In this document: positions 1-5,744 of the stretch, piece by piece
Layout: each line of letters begins with the position of its first letter
How positions within the stretch are numbered: position 1 is the stretch's first letter
From: Mobilitalea sp.
Lineage (GTDB): Bacteria > Bacillota_A > Clostridia > Lachnospirales > Lachnospiraceae
Assembly: GCA_029974875.1 (NCBI GenBank)
Contig: JARKQP010000482.1
Span: forward strand, 1-5,744
Direction of reading: 5' to 3'
Length of the DNA: 5,744 bases
Program-made: the position numbers and the translations under genes
The notes under the pieces: generated by a model
The model's database searches: none
Seen by the model: the letters and a program-made list of their open reading frames with translations, nothing else
What the model was told of the DNA's origin: nothing

Positions 1-1
1 T

Positions 2-1009
2 TTGCCGATTTTAAGGGACTCAGATTATTTGAAGGGTTATAAGGAGCTTGTATTAAGGCTTATTACCGAACTGGCAGATATAGAGGAAAGCCCTGGAGAT
101 AACTATTTGCAGCGCATATTGGGAAGTGTGAAGCAGGAAAGCTTCAATATTTCCGATTTTGACAGATTGCTAAAGGAAATAAGCTTTGATGCGCCCCATG
201 AGGCAAGTATCTCAAATGCAAAAGAGCAATCAGCAGATATTAAGAGCGAAGCTCTTTTTGTGCCTCATCAAAACACCTTCAAGCAGAGCTTTAAGGATGT
301 ACAGAAGGATGGCCCTGGAAATAAAGAAAGTGATAAAAATAAACCTGTTATTGCTATAGCTTTATTGCAGATAATGCTTGCCTTTATAATACTTCTTCTG
401 GTGAAATCACAGGTTTTAGATAGCATAGATGGAACCGATCCGGCATCTGCATATATGGGGGCGGCTCTGGTTTTGGGAGCTATTGACTTCCTGGCTGTAA
501 GAGGTCTCTTATCCCGAAATCCTAAGACAGAGGAAAGGGATAAAGAAAATCAAAGCAAAAGTTTAAGCAAGAATAGCAGTAAGCTGATCTCAAGGGAAAA
601 TGAACCATCTAAAGAGCTTGTTGTGCAAAATCAAAAAAATGGGGTTCCATCGGAAAGAAAGACCTCTATTTCCAACTGCCAAACCGAGTTTTTAAGCAAT
701 GTAAAGGATTCCAGGCCCTACCTTCAGGGTGGAAAGGATAGTTTCAGGGAAAAGATTTTTATTGAAAAGGATCAGTTTATTATCGGCAGGCTGAAGGAAC
801 AGGTGGATTATGCCTGTGATAATAATGCCATAGGGAAAATCCATGCTGAGGTTATCACCAGGGAAGGGCTTTATTATATCAAGGACTTGAATTCACGTAA
901 TGGGACCTTTGTTAATAATCTGAGGATTGAGAACAACCTGGAGTATGAAATAAAAAACAATGATAAGGTTTCGCTGGCAAACATTGATTATATTTTTGTA
1001 ATACCTTAA
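2..1009 (+). CDS. FHA-domain membrane protein, DUF6382-like, 5'-truncated
   Basis: This is the C-terminal 335 residues of a protein whose start lies left of the window. The TTG at position 2 is a possible start codon, but the frame is open to the edge and the first ~60 residues (with GDNYLQRIL at 32-40 and a following FNISDF) read as the tail of a DUF6382 domain, so I treat it as partial. In order come that remnant, a polar linker, two hydrophobic segments (about 115-134 and 148-166), a second polar linker rich in Lys/Ser/Asn (about 171-250), and a C-terminal FHA domain (about 252-335) with GR at 262-263, IGKIH at 277-281, NGT at 300-302 and N305. FHA domains normally bind phosphothreonine peptides. 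Here the usual S-x-x-H motif reads G-x-x-H, so phosphopeptide binding is uncertain. The two membrane segments form a hairpin, which would leave both ends on the same, probably cytoplasmic, side. From family knowledge such genes often accompany Tad-like pilus/secretion genes; none is visible here. The FHA call is firm, the DUF6382 call is from memory. Confidence 0.88.
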   Translation: MPILRDSDYLKGYKELVLRLITELADIEESPGDNYLQRILGSVKQESFNISDFDRLLKEISFDAPHEASISNAKEQSADIKSEALFVPHQNTFKQSFKDVQKDGPGNKESDKNKPVIAIALLQIMLAFIILLLVKSQVLDSIDGTDPASAYMGAALVLGAIDFLAVRGLLSRNPKTEERDKENQSKSLSKNSSKLISRENEPSKELVVQNQKNGVPSERKTSISNCQTEFLSNVKDSRPYLQGGKDSFREKIFIEKDQFIIGRLKEQVDYACDNNAIGKIHAEVITREGLYYIKDLNSRNGTFVNNLRIENNLEYEIKNNDKVSLANIDYIFVIP

Positions 1010-1023
1010 GACAAATGTATGCG

Positions 1024-1092
1024 GCAATAAAGAATTTACAACAAATGCAAGCTTATTCCGCCGATTATTTTCCCATGCGGATTCTTTATTGC
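1024..1092. repeat. 12-bp perfect inverted repeat around a 45-nt loop, intergenic
   Basis: GCAATAAAGAAT at 1024-1035 is the exact reverse complement of ATTCTTTATTGC at 1081-1092. The 45-nt interval contains a smaller pair, CCGC (1058-1061) and GCGG (1077-1080), which abuts the right arm and could stack on the main stem. It lies between the FHA gene stop and the SLH gene. No T-run follows the right arm, so it is not a standard intrinsic terminator. It might be an mRNA-end stabilising or leader structure, or a spaced operator. The repeat is seen directly; the function is unknown. Confidence 0.6.
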
Positions 1093-1094
1093 AG

Positions 1095-1104
1095 GTTATA
1101 TAAC
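1095..1104 (+). promoter_or_regulatory. palindrome containing a possible -10 element (TATAAC)
   Basis: GTTATATAAC is a perfect 10-bp palindrome located 28 bp before the SLH start codon. It contains TATAAC (1099-1104), a 5/6 match to the sigma-A -10 consensus, which would put transcription start near 1111, shortly before the ribosome binding site. No convincing -35 hexamer lies 16-18 bp upstream (the region reads TGCGGA or similar), so this is only a weak candidate promoter. The palindrome could also be a small operator half. Confidence 0.22.
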
Positions 1105-1120
1105 AACACAGTATCAATTT

Positions 1121-1126
1121 AGGAGG
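1121..1126 (+). promoter_or_regulatory. ribosome binding site of the SLH gene
   Basis: AGGAGG is a full-consensus Shine-Dalgarno placed 6 nt before the ATG at 1133. It fixes that codon as the start and suggests efficient translation. Confidence 0.85.
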
Positions 1127-1132
1127 CACAAA

Positions 1133-2389
1133 ATGCTTAAAAAAATATGTTCCATAGGTTTAATAATTATAATTTTTTTATCGCTCAATATAGGGGCTTT
1201 AGCAGTTGATAATACAAGTTCAACCACTGCCATGAGAATGCAGCCATTGATAGACAAACTCCAGGGTTTGTCCCCAGGTGACATCCAGGACGGCATAAAC
1301 AAATATAGTGATGCAAAGAAACATTGGGCTAAGGACTACATAGGTAAACTGACACAACTGGGTGTAATCGGAGGGGGAGTAAAAGGCAGGTTCAACCCTG
1401 ACGGGGAGATGAGTGTGGCAGGCTTTATTAAAACCGTAACTTTAGCTTTAGGCTACAAAATAGTACAGAGCGTGAAGCCGGGCACAAATTGGTATGACAG
1501 TTATATAGCCCAGGCTAAGAAGGATAAGCTCATTGATGATGGGGACTTCAAGGACTACACCAAGGCTATCACCAGGGAGCAGGCGTCAAAGGTCTTATAC
1601 AGGGCCGCCATGATGTTTGAGCCTGCGCCTGAGAACCAGGGTGAATTGAATGTGATGAAATTCAGAATCAAAGACCATGCAAGGATAGGGGATAAGTACA
1701 AGGATACCTTTGTCAGAGCTTACTACATGGGATACTTCACTTTGGGCAGCAGTGAGACATGTAACCCACAGGGCACCTTCACAAGGGCACAGGCATGCAC
1801 TGTGGTTATTAGGCTGCTGGATGCCAGGGAGAGAACGGCATTTAAGATTAAGGAAGGGGAATATTATATAAGCTCTTATGATGGCTCTAAACTATACCCT
1901 AGTGGTTCTCTTGAAAGCGTGCATATTATCAATTTTATAGATAAAAATTTACATAAGTCAAAAGGATATGTAGAAAGGATAGTTCTTGGTGGAGGAGGCA
2001 GTTACAATTTTTTCGAAAGTGAGGAGGAATTTGAAACAGCTAATGTGACTGGTATAGACTTAGGAATAGATATAAATGACACAGGATCTCCTGTTGACAA
2101 TAACTGGTGTTTTACTGCTTGGGTATTTAATTCTGAAGTTACAAAGGAAAAACATTTGGATTTACTAGGAGAACTTATAAAATTTTATTTTGAGGATAAA
2201 GCTGATGATGCTATGGCATATGTTAATAAAGTTCTATCGTATGGGGGTGCTGAATATTTAAAAGAGTATAAAATAAAGGATAGGTATTTAGTGATACATT
2301 ATGTGAGTGATACAGGGATAAGCATTGACATTACATGCAAAGGTGGGCTGACCAGGGCAGAATACATGAAGAAATATCCAAATGGTTAA
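1133..2389 (+). CDS. secreted S-layer homology (SLH) domain protein with unknown C-terminal domain
   Basis: This complete 418-residue protein is predicted to be exported and held on the cell wall. Residues 1-24 form a signal peptide (KK, then a long hydrophobic core, with ALA before V25). Three SLH repeats follow at about 58-108 (YSDAKKHWAKDYI, FNPDGEMS), 119-159 (WYDSYIAQA, ITREQ) and 179-230 (FVRAYYMGYF, FTRAQ). SLH triplets bind pyruvylated secondary wall polysaccharide through their TRAE-type motifs. Repeat 1 has SVAG in that place and is degenerate, while repeats 2 and 3 keep TRxQ. Residues 231-418 match nothing I recognise. They are mixed alpha/beta in appearance, with a Gly-rich turn (GGGGS) and no membrane segment. 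The DNA for this half is noticeably more A+T-rich than the SLH half. The start is set by AGGAGG at 1121-1126. The next gene begins 24 bp after the stop, so the two are probably cotranscribed and this protein may serve or anchor the large surface protein. Confidence 0.9.
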   Translation: MLKKICSIGLIIIIFLSLNIGALAVDNTSSTTAMRMQPLIDKLQGLSPGDIQDGINKYSDAKKHWAKDYIGKLTQLGVIGGGVKGRFNPDGEMSVAGFIKTVTLALGYKIVQSVKPGTNWYDSYIAQAKKDKLIDDGDFKDYTKAITREQASKVLYRAAMMFEPAPENQGELNVMKFRIKDHARIGDKYKDTFVRAYYMGYFTLGSSETCNPQGTFTRAQACTVVIRLLDARERTAFKIKEGEYYISSYDGSKLYPSGSLESVHIINFIDKNLHKSKGYVERIVLGGGGSYNFFESEEEFETANVTGIDLGIDINDTGSPVDNNWCFTAWVFNSEVTKEKHLDLLGELIKFYFEDKADDAMAYVNKVLSYGGAEYLKEYKIKDRYLVIHYVSDTGISIDITCKGGLTRAEYMKKYPNG

Positions 2390-2398
2390 GTTCCGGTT

Positions 2399-2404
2399 GG
2401 GAGG
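2399..2404 (+). promoter_or_regulatory. ribosome binding site of the large surface-protein gene
   Basis: GGGAGG lies 9 nt before the ATG at 2414, inside the 24-bp gap after the SLH gene. There is no room for an independent promoter or terminator in this gap, which supports a shared transcript. Confidence 0.75.
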
Positions 2405-2413
2405 AAGTGAGCT

Positions 2414-5400
2414 ATGAAATTATCCAAACGCATCGTTGCGGTTACTATAGCGGCAATTTTGCTTTTTACGTCTTTTCCTTTTCTAAAAGCATATGCAAAT
2501 TCGTATGATAACTACATCAATTCAAACTATAGCGATACAAAATATGAAGATGGTTTTAACACCCCGAGAATTTATAATGTAAATGCAACACCTGCAAATG
2601 ATCCTGACGGAAGCTATAGGCTTTGGACTGAACTATCGGCATCAAACACGCTGCCTGTGTTTGTGGATAAAGCATACATCACATTGAGCAACGGAACTAA
2701 AAAAGGGTTCAACTTCCGTTTATGGAAGGCAAAGCGTGTGGTAGTGTATGGAGAGCCTGCAGATGTGGGGGTCAACTCAAGAATTCCCGGGCAAAACGGA
2801 TATAAGGATTGGAAAACAAAAAAAGATGATACAGGCTGTGGCACTTATTTTTTACTGAACGGGGAGAGAGGGGAATACCGAAACTATGGCTTTGATATAG
2901 ATAAGAAGTTATTTCCAAATCCCGACTTTCCTGTAGATGGCAAGACAGACTTTATAAACAATCACATTTGGTATTATAAGCCATGGGAGATGCCACATAA
3001 AATAGGCACAGAGAGTGTATGGAATAGGGCAGTGGATAATAGGTATGACTACTACATAAGAAGAAACATACCGCCACCCCACTCAGGGCAAACCCTTGCC
3101 AACTGGATCATTAAAGGCATATACAAAACAGGGGAGGATGATCCCAAAACAAAAGGGTTTGATTCGGAAGTGTCGTTAACCTTTGAAAACAAGGAAACCC
3201 CCAATGATTTACAGGGCTTGACCGGTGAGCAGAGGAATGATTACCTTAAGAAGAATGCGGGTGGAGCTCATGCTTATAACTATATCAACATTAACTCCGC
3301 ACCTACATTGACATACCCCGGAGAGGGAACTCTCTGGCTGAAGGGTACGGAATCAGGGAGGAATAAGTATAGGACTGCCTTTATAAAGCCCATAGAGACA
3401 AAGGACAGGCTTCCCATAGCAGTGGAGGGAGAGGTAGTAGAAGGCAATCTTAAGGGGATAGCAGACAGGGGGAGCCAGAATACTGCAACATACCTGAATT
3501 CTACAAGAAGACTGAAGGTCCAGGTGGAGGGGACCTTAGAGGATACCTTATACTATAAAGATCAGGTGGACAGCACAATCTATTATACCCGGAAGGATTT
3601 TGTCGGAGGGGACAGGAGCTGGTCCTTCAGACTTGATGATGTAAATGGTGTCAGCCAGGTTAAAAGTGGGGCTAATGCCGGAAATATTGGAAAGGCAACA
3701 TTTACCTTTGATATAAAAATCTCCAAGGTCCTTTCCGATTACAAGGCCGGGATTAGGGAATACACTGTCCCTGTAAGAGTGACGGGCAGATTCAACAATG
3801 CTTATGAAGAGGATAAAACCGGCAAAGCATATGTTGAGTTTTCCAGCAATGCACCTGCCGTATATAATGTAAAAATCCCTATCGAAGTGGTGAAATCAAA
3901 TATCGGGAGGATCACGGAAGAGCATGTATGTGGCGGTACGGTGCTTGCAAGTGAAGTACATGAAAACTTGCCTCCAGGCACCTATTCATATCCTGCCAGG
4001 TCATTTGTAGGGTATTCTTTGGCTGAGGATGAGCCTGCTACAAGGTCTGCAACCATTGATAAAGACCACACTGATGTTAAGGTCATATTCAGATATAAAA
4101 ACGAGCCTCCGCAAGCTGGTGAAGAATGGGATATGCCTTTGCCCAAATACATTAACCCCAATGTCCGTCTGCCTGAGCCTGCTTTTGACATAGTTAACTA
4201 CCGTCCTTCAGATAATACATCCTGCGTAGATGAATCGGGAAATCCTGTAGACATAGTAAACAAGCAGGTATTCGTAGACGGAAGACCTGTGGATTACCAT
4301 ACATTTTTCAGCGGGACTTACACCTTTGGTGAAACCGGTTATGACAGGCTCACAAACATTGTTATAGCCTACACTGCCGATGATGGTGCGGTTTCCAGCA
4401 TATCACGCTGGATACGGGTATTAAGCACCAAGCCAAGGGTTCAGTTTGCATTCTCAGGCAGCTACAAACAGAACAGAAAAATGTCCGCCTCCAATACCTC
4501 TTCTTCAGCAAATACGCCCGAGGTGATTGCAGCATATCCCATCAATAGCTATACCTGGTCTGTGGAGGCTGTGGGAACAGGAGGGGAGGAAGGAACTGAT
4601 GCAGACATCAGGACTGGTACGGCCACTGATATGCTGCGAGAATTCACCTTCAAGAAACCCGGAGTTTACAAAATCACTTTGAAGGGGACAAATACACTGG
4701 GAAGGACCTCCGAGCCCTATGTGCTGGAATTTGAGATACAGCCGGATATAAAGCCTGCTGTCATCTGTGAGCTTGACAATGTATCAATAGCGCGGGGAGA
4801 AACAATAAAAGCCTATTATTTCGAGTCTGTAAGTACAGATGGAGATGCAATCGCATACACCGATGTGTCTTTATATTACGATGCGGATAATGATGATGAG
4901 CCTGAGACATTGATAAATACCTGGACAAACGTTAAAAACAATGAGTTTCCCCAATTCACTGCGGATAAGCTGGGCAAATACAGGTGGAAAATCGTATCCT
5001 GGGAGAAAATTCAGGGGGATATGATACCTGAACACATTACGGAGGATGATGCACAGGCTGTTGAAAAGGCAAGGGATTTCTGGGTGGACAATTATATTCC
5101 GCAAACCGGTTTATATATTAATGCCCCTATAGTAAGACCTGCTGTTGATGTATTGATTTTAACGGATGCCAGGCTGCCCCAGGAAAAAATTGATGCTGTC
5201 AAAAACAGCCGGATGGACTTTAATAATTACCTCAGGTATCATAATATCCTGCCTGTTGTCGAGCATTGGGATATGAAAACCTATGTATTCTCTCAGCCTG
5301 CAAATGAGACAAGCAATACAGGCCAGGCTTACCCTGCCGATAAGCTGTTTTATACCAGCAACGGGTATTCAGGAACCTTGCCCCGGACATCTGTGAGTGA

Positions 5401-5744
5401 TAATGGCAGCAATCAGGATTTCGGCAGCTATCAAAGCCGCACCGAGACAAAAACCGCAAGCGGCTCCCAATCACGAACCTGTACGTACACCTGGAATTCG
5501 GACGGATATTCCAATGACAGCAGTTCAGCAGATATAGGCTCCAGTATGGGGTACTCGGATGGTGAGGGCTATAGCGGAACACTTTCGCGTACATCAACCT
5601 CTAAGACAACCTCACCTACTTCAAATTGGACCACCTACAAAACTGTGACCAAGCAAATACAGGTCCAGGAGCCATACACTGTCCAGGAACCTTACCAGGA
5701 ATGGCAGGCTACCCCTAAACCCGGCAAATATGTTACCAAGTACA
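2414..5744 (+). CDS. very large secreted multidomain surface protein, 3'-truncated by window edge
   Basis: I read the frame from ATG 2414 through all 1110 codons to the right edge without a stop, so the C-terminus is missing. Residues 1-28 are a signal peptide (KLSKR, hydrophobic core, AYA before N29). Residues 29-489 are Trp/Tyr-rich and beta-like with no domain I can name confidently; RGEYRNYGFD and NPDFP near 150-175 resemble openings of large clostridial surface proteins. Residues ~490-564 look like a MucBP-like module (VxGGTVL, PPGTYSYPA, VGYSL, VIFRYKN). Residues ~565-672 and ~673-776 look like consecutive Ig/PKD-type beta-sandwiches; the second has YTWSVE and KPGVYKITLKGTNTLGRTS. Another such region, ~777-896, ends FWVDN (889-893). 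PAVDVLILTD (909-918) starts a small alpha/beta segment. From ~982 the protein is Ser/Thr-rich with two GYSGTL motifs. No catalytic motif, LPXTG or membrane anchor is visible before the edge. An adhesin or surface-filament role is inference. It belongs, from memory, to an uncharacterised Clostridia/Paenibacillus family (possibly annotated DUF5704). Confidence 0.9.
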   Translation, partial: MKLSKRIVAVTIAAILLFTSFPFLKAYANSYDNYINSNYSDTKYEDGFNTPRIYNVNATPANDPDGSYRLWTELSASNTLPVFVDKAYITLSNGTKKGFNFRLWKAKRVVVYGEPADVGVNSRIPGQNGYKDWKTKKDDTGCGTYFLLNGERGEYRNYGFDIDKKLFPNPDFPVDGKTDFINNHIWYYKPWEMPHKIGTESVWNRAVDNRYDYYIRRNIPPPHSGQTLANWIIKGIYKTGEDDPKTKGFDSEVSLTFENKETPNDLQGLTGEQRNDYLKKNAGGAHAYNYININSAPTLTYPGEGTLWLKGTESGRNKYRTAFIKPIETKDRLPIAVEGEVVEGNLKGIADRGSQNTATYLNSTRRLKVQVEGTLEDTLYYKDQVDSTIYYTRKDFVGGDRSWSFRLDDVNGVSQVKSGANAGNIGKATFTFDIKISKVLSDYKAGIREYTVPVRVTGRFNNAYEEDKTGKAYVEFSSNAPAVYNVKIPIEVVKSNIGRITEEHVCGGTVLASEVHENLPPGTYSYPARSFVGYSLAEDEPATRSATIDKDHTDVKVIFRYKNEPPQAGEEWDMPLPKYINPNVRLPEPAFDIVNYRPSDNTSCVDESGNPVDIVNKQVFVDGRPVDYHTFFSGTYTFGETGYDRLTNIVIAYTADDGAVSSISRWIRVLSTKPRVQFAFSGSYKQNRKMSASNTSSSANTPEVIAAYPINSYTWSVEAVGTGGEEGTDADIRTGTATDMLREFTFKKPGVYKITLKGTNTLGRTSEPYVLEFEIQPDIKPAVICELDNVSIARGETIKAYYFESVSTDGDAIAYTDVSLYYDADNDDEPETLINTWTNVKNNEFPQFTADKLGKYRWKIVSWEKIQGDMIPEHITEDDAQAVEKARDFWVDNYIPQTGLYINAPIVRPAVDVLILTDARLPQEKIDAVKNSRMDFNNYLRYHNILPVVEHWDMKTYVFSQPANETSNTGQAYPADKLFYTSNGYSGTLPRTSVSDNGSNQDFGSYQSRTETKTASGSQSRTCTYTWNSDGYSNDSSSADIGSSMGYSDGEGYSGTLSRTSTSKTTSPTSNWTTYKTVTKQIQVQEPYTVQEPYQEWQATPKPGKYVTKY
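3881..4105 (+). other. MucBP-like module within the large surface protein
   Basis: Residues about 490-564 of the large protein run from IEVVKSNIGR to VIFRYKNEP. They show the pattern of a MucBP-like beta-grasp repeat: a leading strand, Gly-Gly turn, PPGTYSYPA, VGYSL, then Thr-rich strand and a closing VxVxFxY strand. Such modules are known in Gram-positive surface adhesins. There is only one copy here and the match is by eye. Confidence 0.4.
4430..4741 (+). other. PKD/Ig-like beta-sandwich within the large surface protein
   Basis: Residues about 673-776 begin TKPRVQFAFSG and carry SYTWSVEA, then EFTFKKPGVYKITL and TNTLGRTS. This is the order of strands and the turn (F-KPG-Y-I-L) typical of PKD-type domains, with insertions. 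PKD domains are usually spacers or binding modules in secreted proteins. The exact borders are approximate. Confidence 0.5.
5363..5584 (+). repeat. Ser/Thr-rich segment bounded by two GYSGTL motifs
   Basis: Within the large protein, GYSGTL occurs at residues 984-989 and again at 1052-1057, 68 residues apart, followed by PRTSVS and SRTSTS respectively. The 74 residues from the first to the end of the second contain 27 Ser or Thr by hand count, plus many Gly, Asn and Tyr and a single Cys. The composition suggests an exposed flexible or stacked-turn stalk. Ser/Thr enrichment continues to about residue 1077. Confidence 0.65.
5663..5695 (+). repeat. short tandem VQEPY repeat near the right edge
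   Basis: VQEPY is encoded twice (5663-5677 and 5681-5695), separated by one Thr codon. The two 15-bp copies differ only at third codon positions of Glu and Pro. The sequence then continues Q-E-W with Pro/Lys-rich residues to the edge, so more copies may lie outside the window. Confidence 0.6.

Noticed and set aside
1024..1092. Inverted repeat as a Rho-independent terminator of the FHA gene
   Set aside because: The stem is A+T-rich, the loop is 45 nt and no T-run follows the right arm, so it lacks the usual terminator pattern.
893..1302. Two overlapping - strand open frames (78 and 62 codons) across the FHA-SLH gap
   Set aside because: They overlap the FHA gene end and the SLH signal-peptide region antisense, and their products look like random translations. 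The gap is better explained as a regulatory or leader region.
2351..2362. TRAE motif near the extreme C-terminus of the SLH protein (residues 407-410), as a fourth SLH repeat
   Set aside because: Only the four-residue motif is present. The preceding residues lack the W/Y-A and F-P-D pattern of an SLH repeat, and only eight residues follow, so it is probably coincidence.
2614..5104. Three short - strand open frames (2614-2844, 3982-4191, 4871-5104)
   Set aside because: All are antisense to the continuous large surface-protein frame and their translations show no recognisable domain.
5232..5597. 121-codon open frame on the - strand
   Set aside because: It lies antisense within the large surface gene, its protein is rich in Cys/Arg/His/Tyr as expected from the complement of Ser/Thr-rich codons, and it shows no domain. 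The + strand frame is clearly the coding one.
1..5744. CRISPR array, tRNA, rRNA or insertion sequence
   Set aside because: I saw no regularly spaced direct repeats, no tRNA-like cloverleaf, no transposase reading frame and no terminal repeats. Nearly all of the window is taken up by three protein genes.

Overview
The window looks like part of a Gram-positive, probably clostridial (Clostridia, possibly Acetivibrio/Ruminiclostridium-like) chromosome. The reasons are AGGAGG-type ribosome binding sites, moderate to low G+C, an SLH (S-layer homology) protein, and an FHA protein whose N-terminal remnant resembles the DUF6382 family, which I know mainly from Clostridia and Paenibacillus. The species cannot be fixed from the sequence alone. 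All three genes lie on the + strand. The opposite strand holds only reading frames that shadow these genes.

Layout. Positions 2-1009 hold the 3' part of a gene for a two-transmembrane, FHA-domain protein whose 5' end lies outside the window. A 123-bp intergenic region (1010-1132) follows, with a 12-bp perfect inverted repeat (1024-1035 / 1081-1092), a 10-bp palindrome (1095-1104) and a strong Shine-Dalgarno. Next is a complete secreted SLH protein of 418 aa (1133-2389). After only 24 bp comes the start of a very large secreted protein (2414 to beyond 5744). Its frame is open for all 1110 codons visible here, and it runs off the right edge, so both outer genes are incomplete.

How they may work together. 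The SLH protein and the large protein are probably cotranscribed. Both carry signal peptides, so they are predicted to act outside the membrane: one bound to the wall through SLH repeats, the other a long beta-rich, Ig/PKD-like protein ending (so far) in a Ser/Thr-rich section with GYSGTL motifs. From memory of the family, DUF6382-FHA genes often sit at the end of Tad/type IVc pilus-like loci. A secretion or pilus locus upstream of this window is therefore plausible but cannot be seen here. The most interesting content is the large uncharacterised surface protein, its pairing with an SLH protein that has an unusual C-terminal half, and the structured intergenic region.
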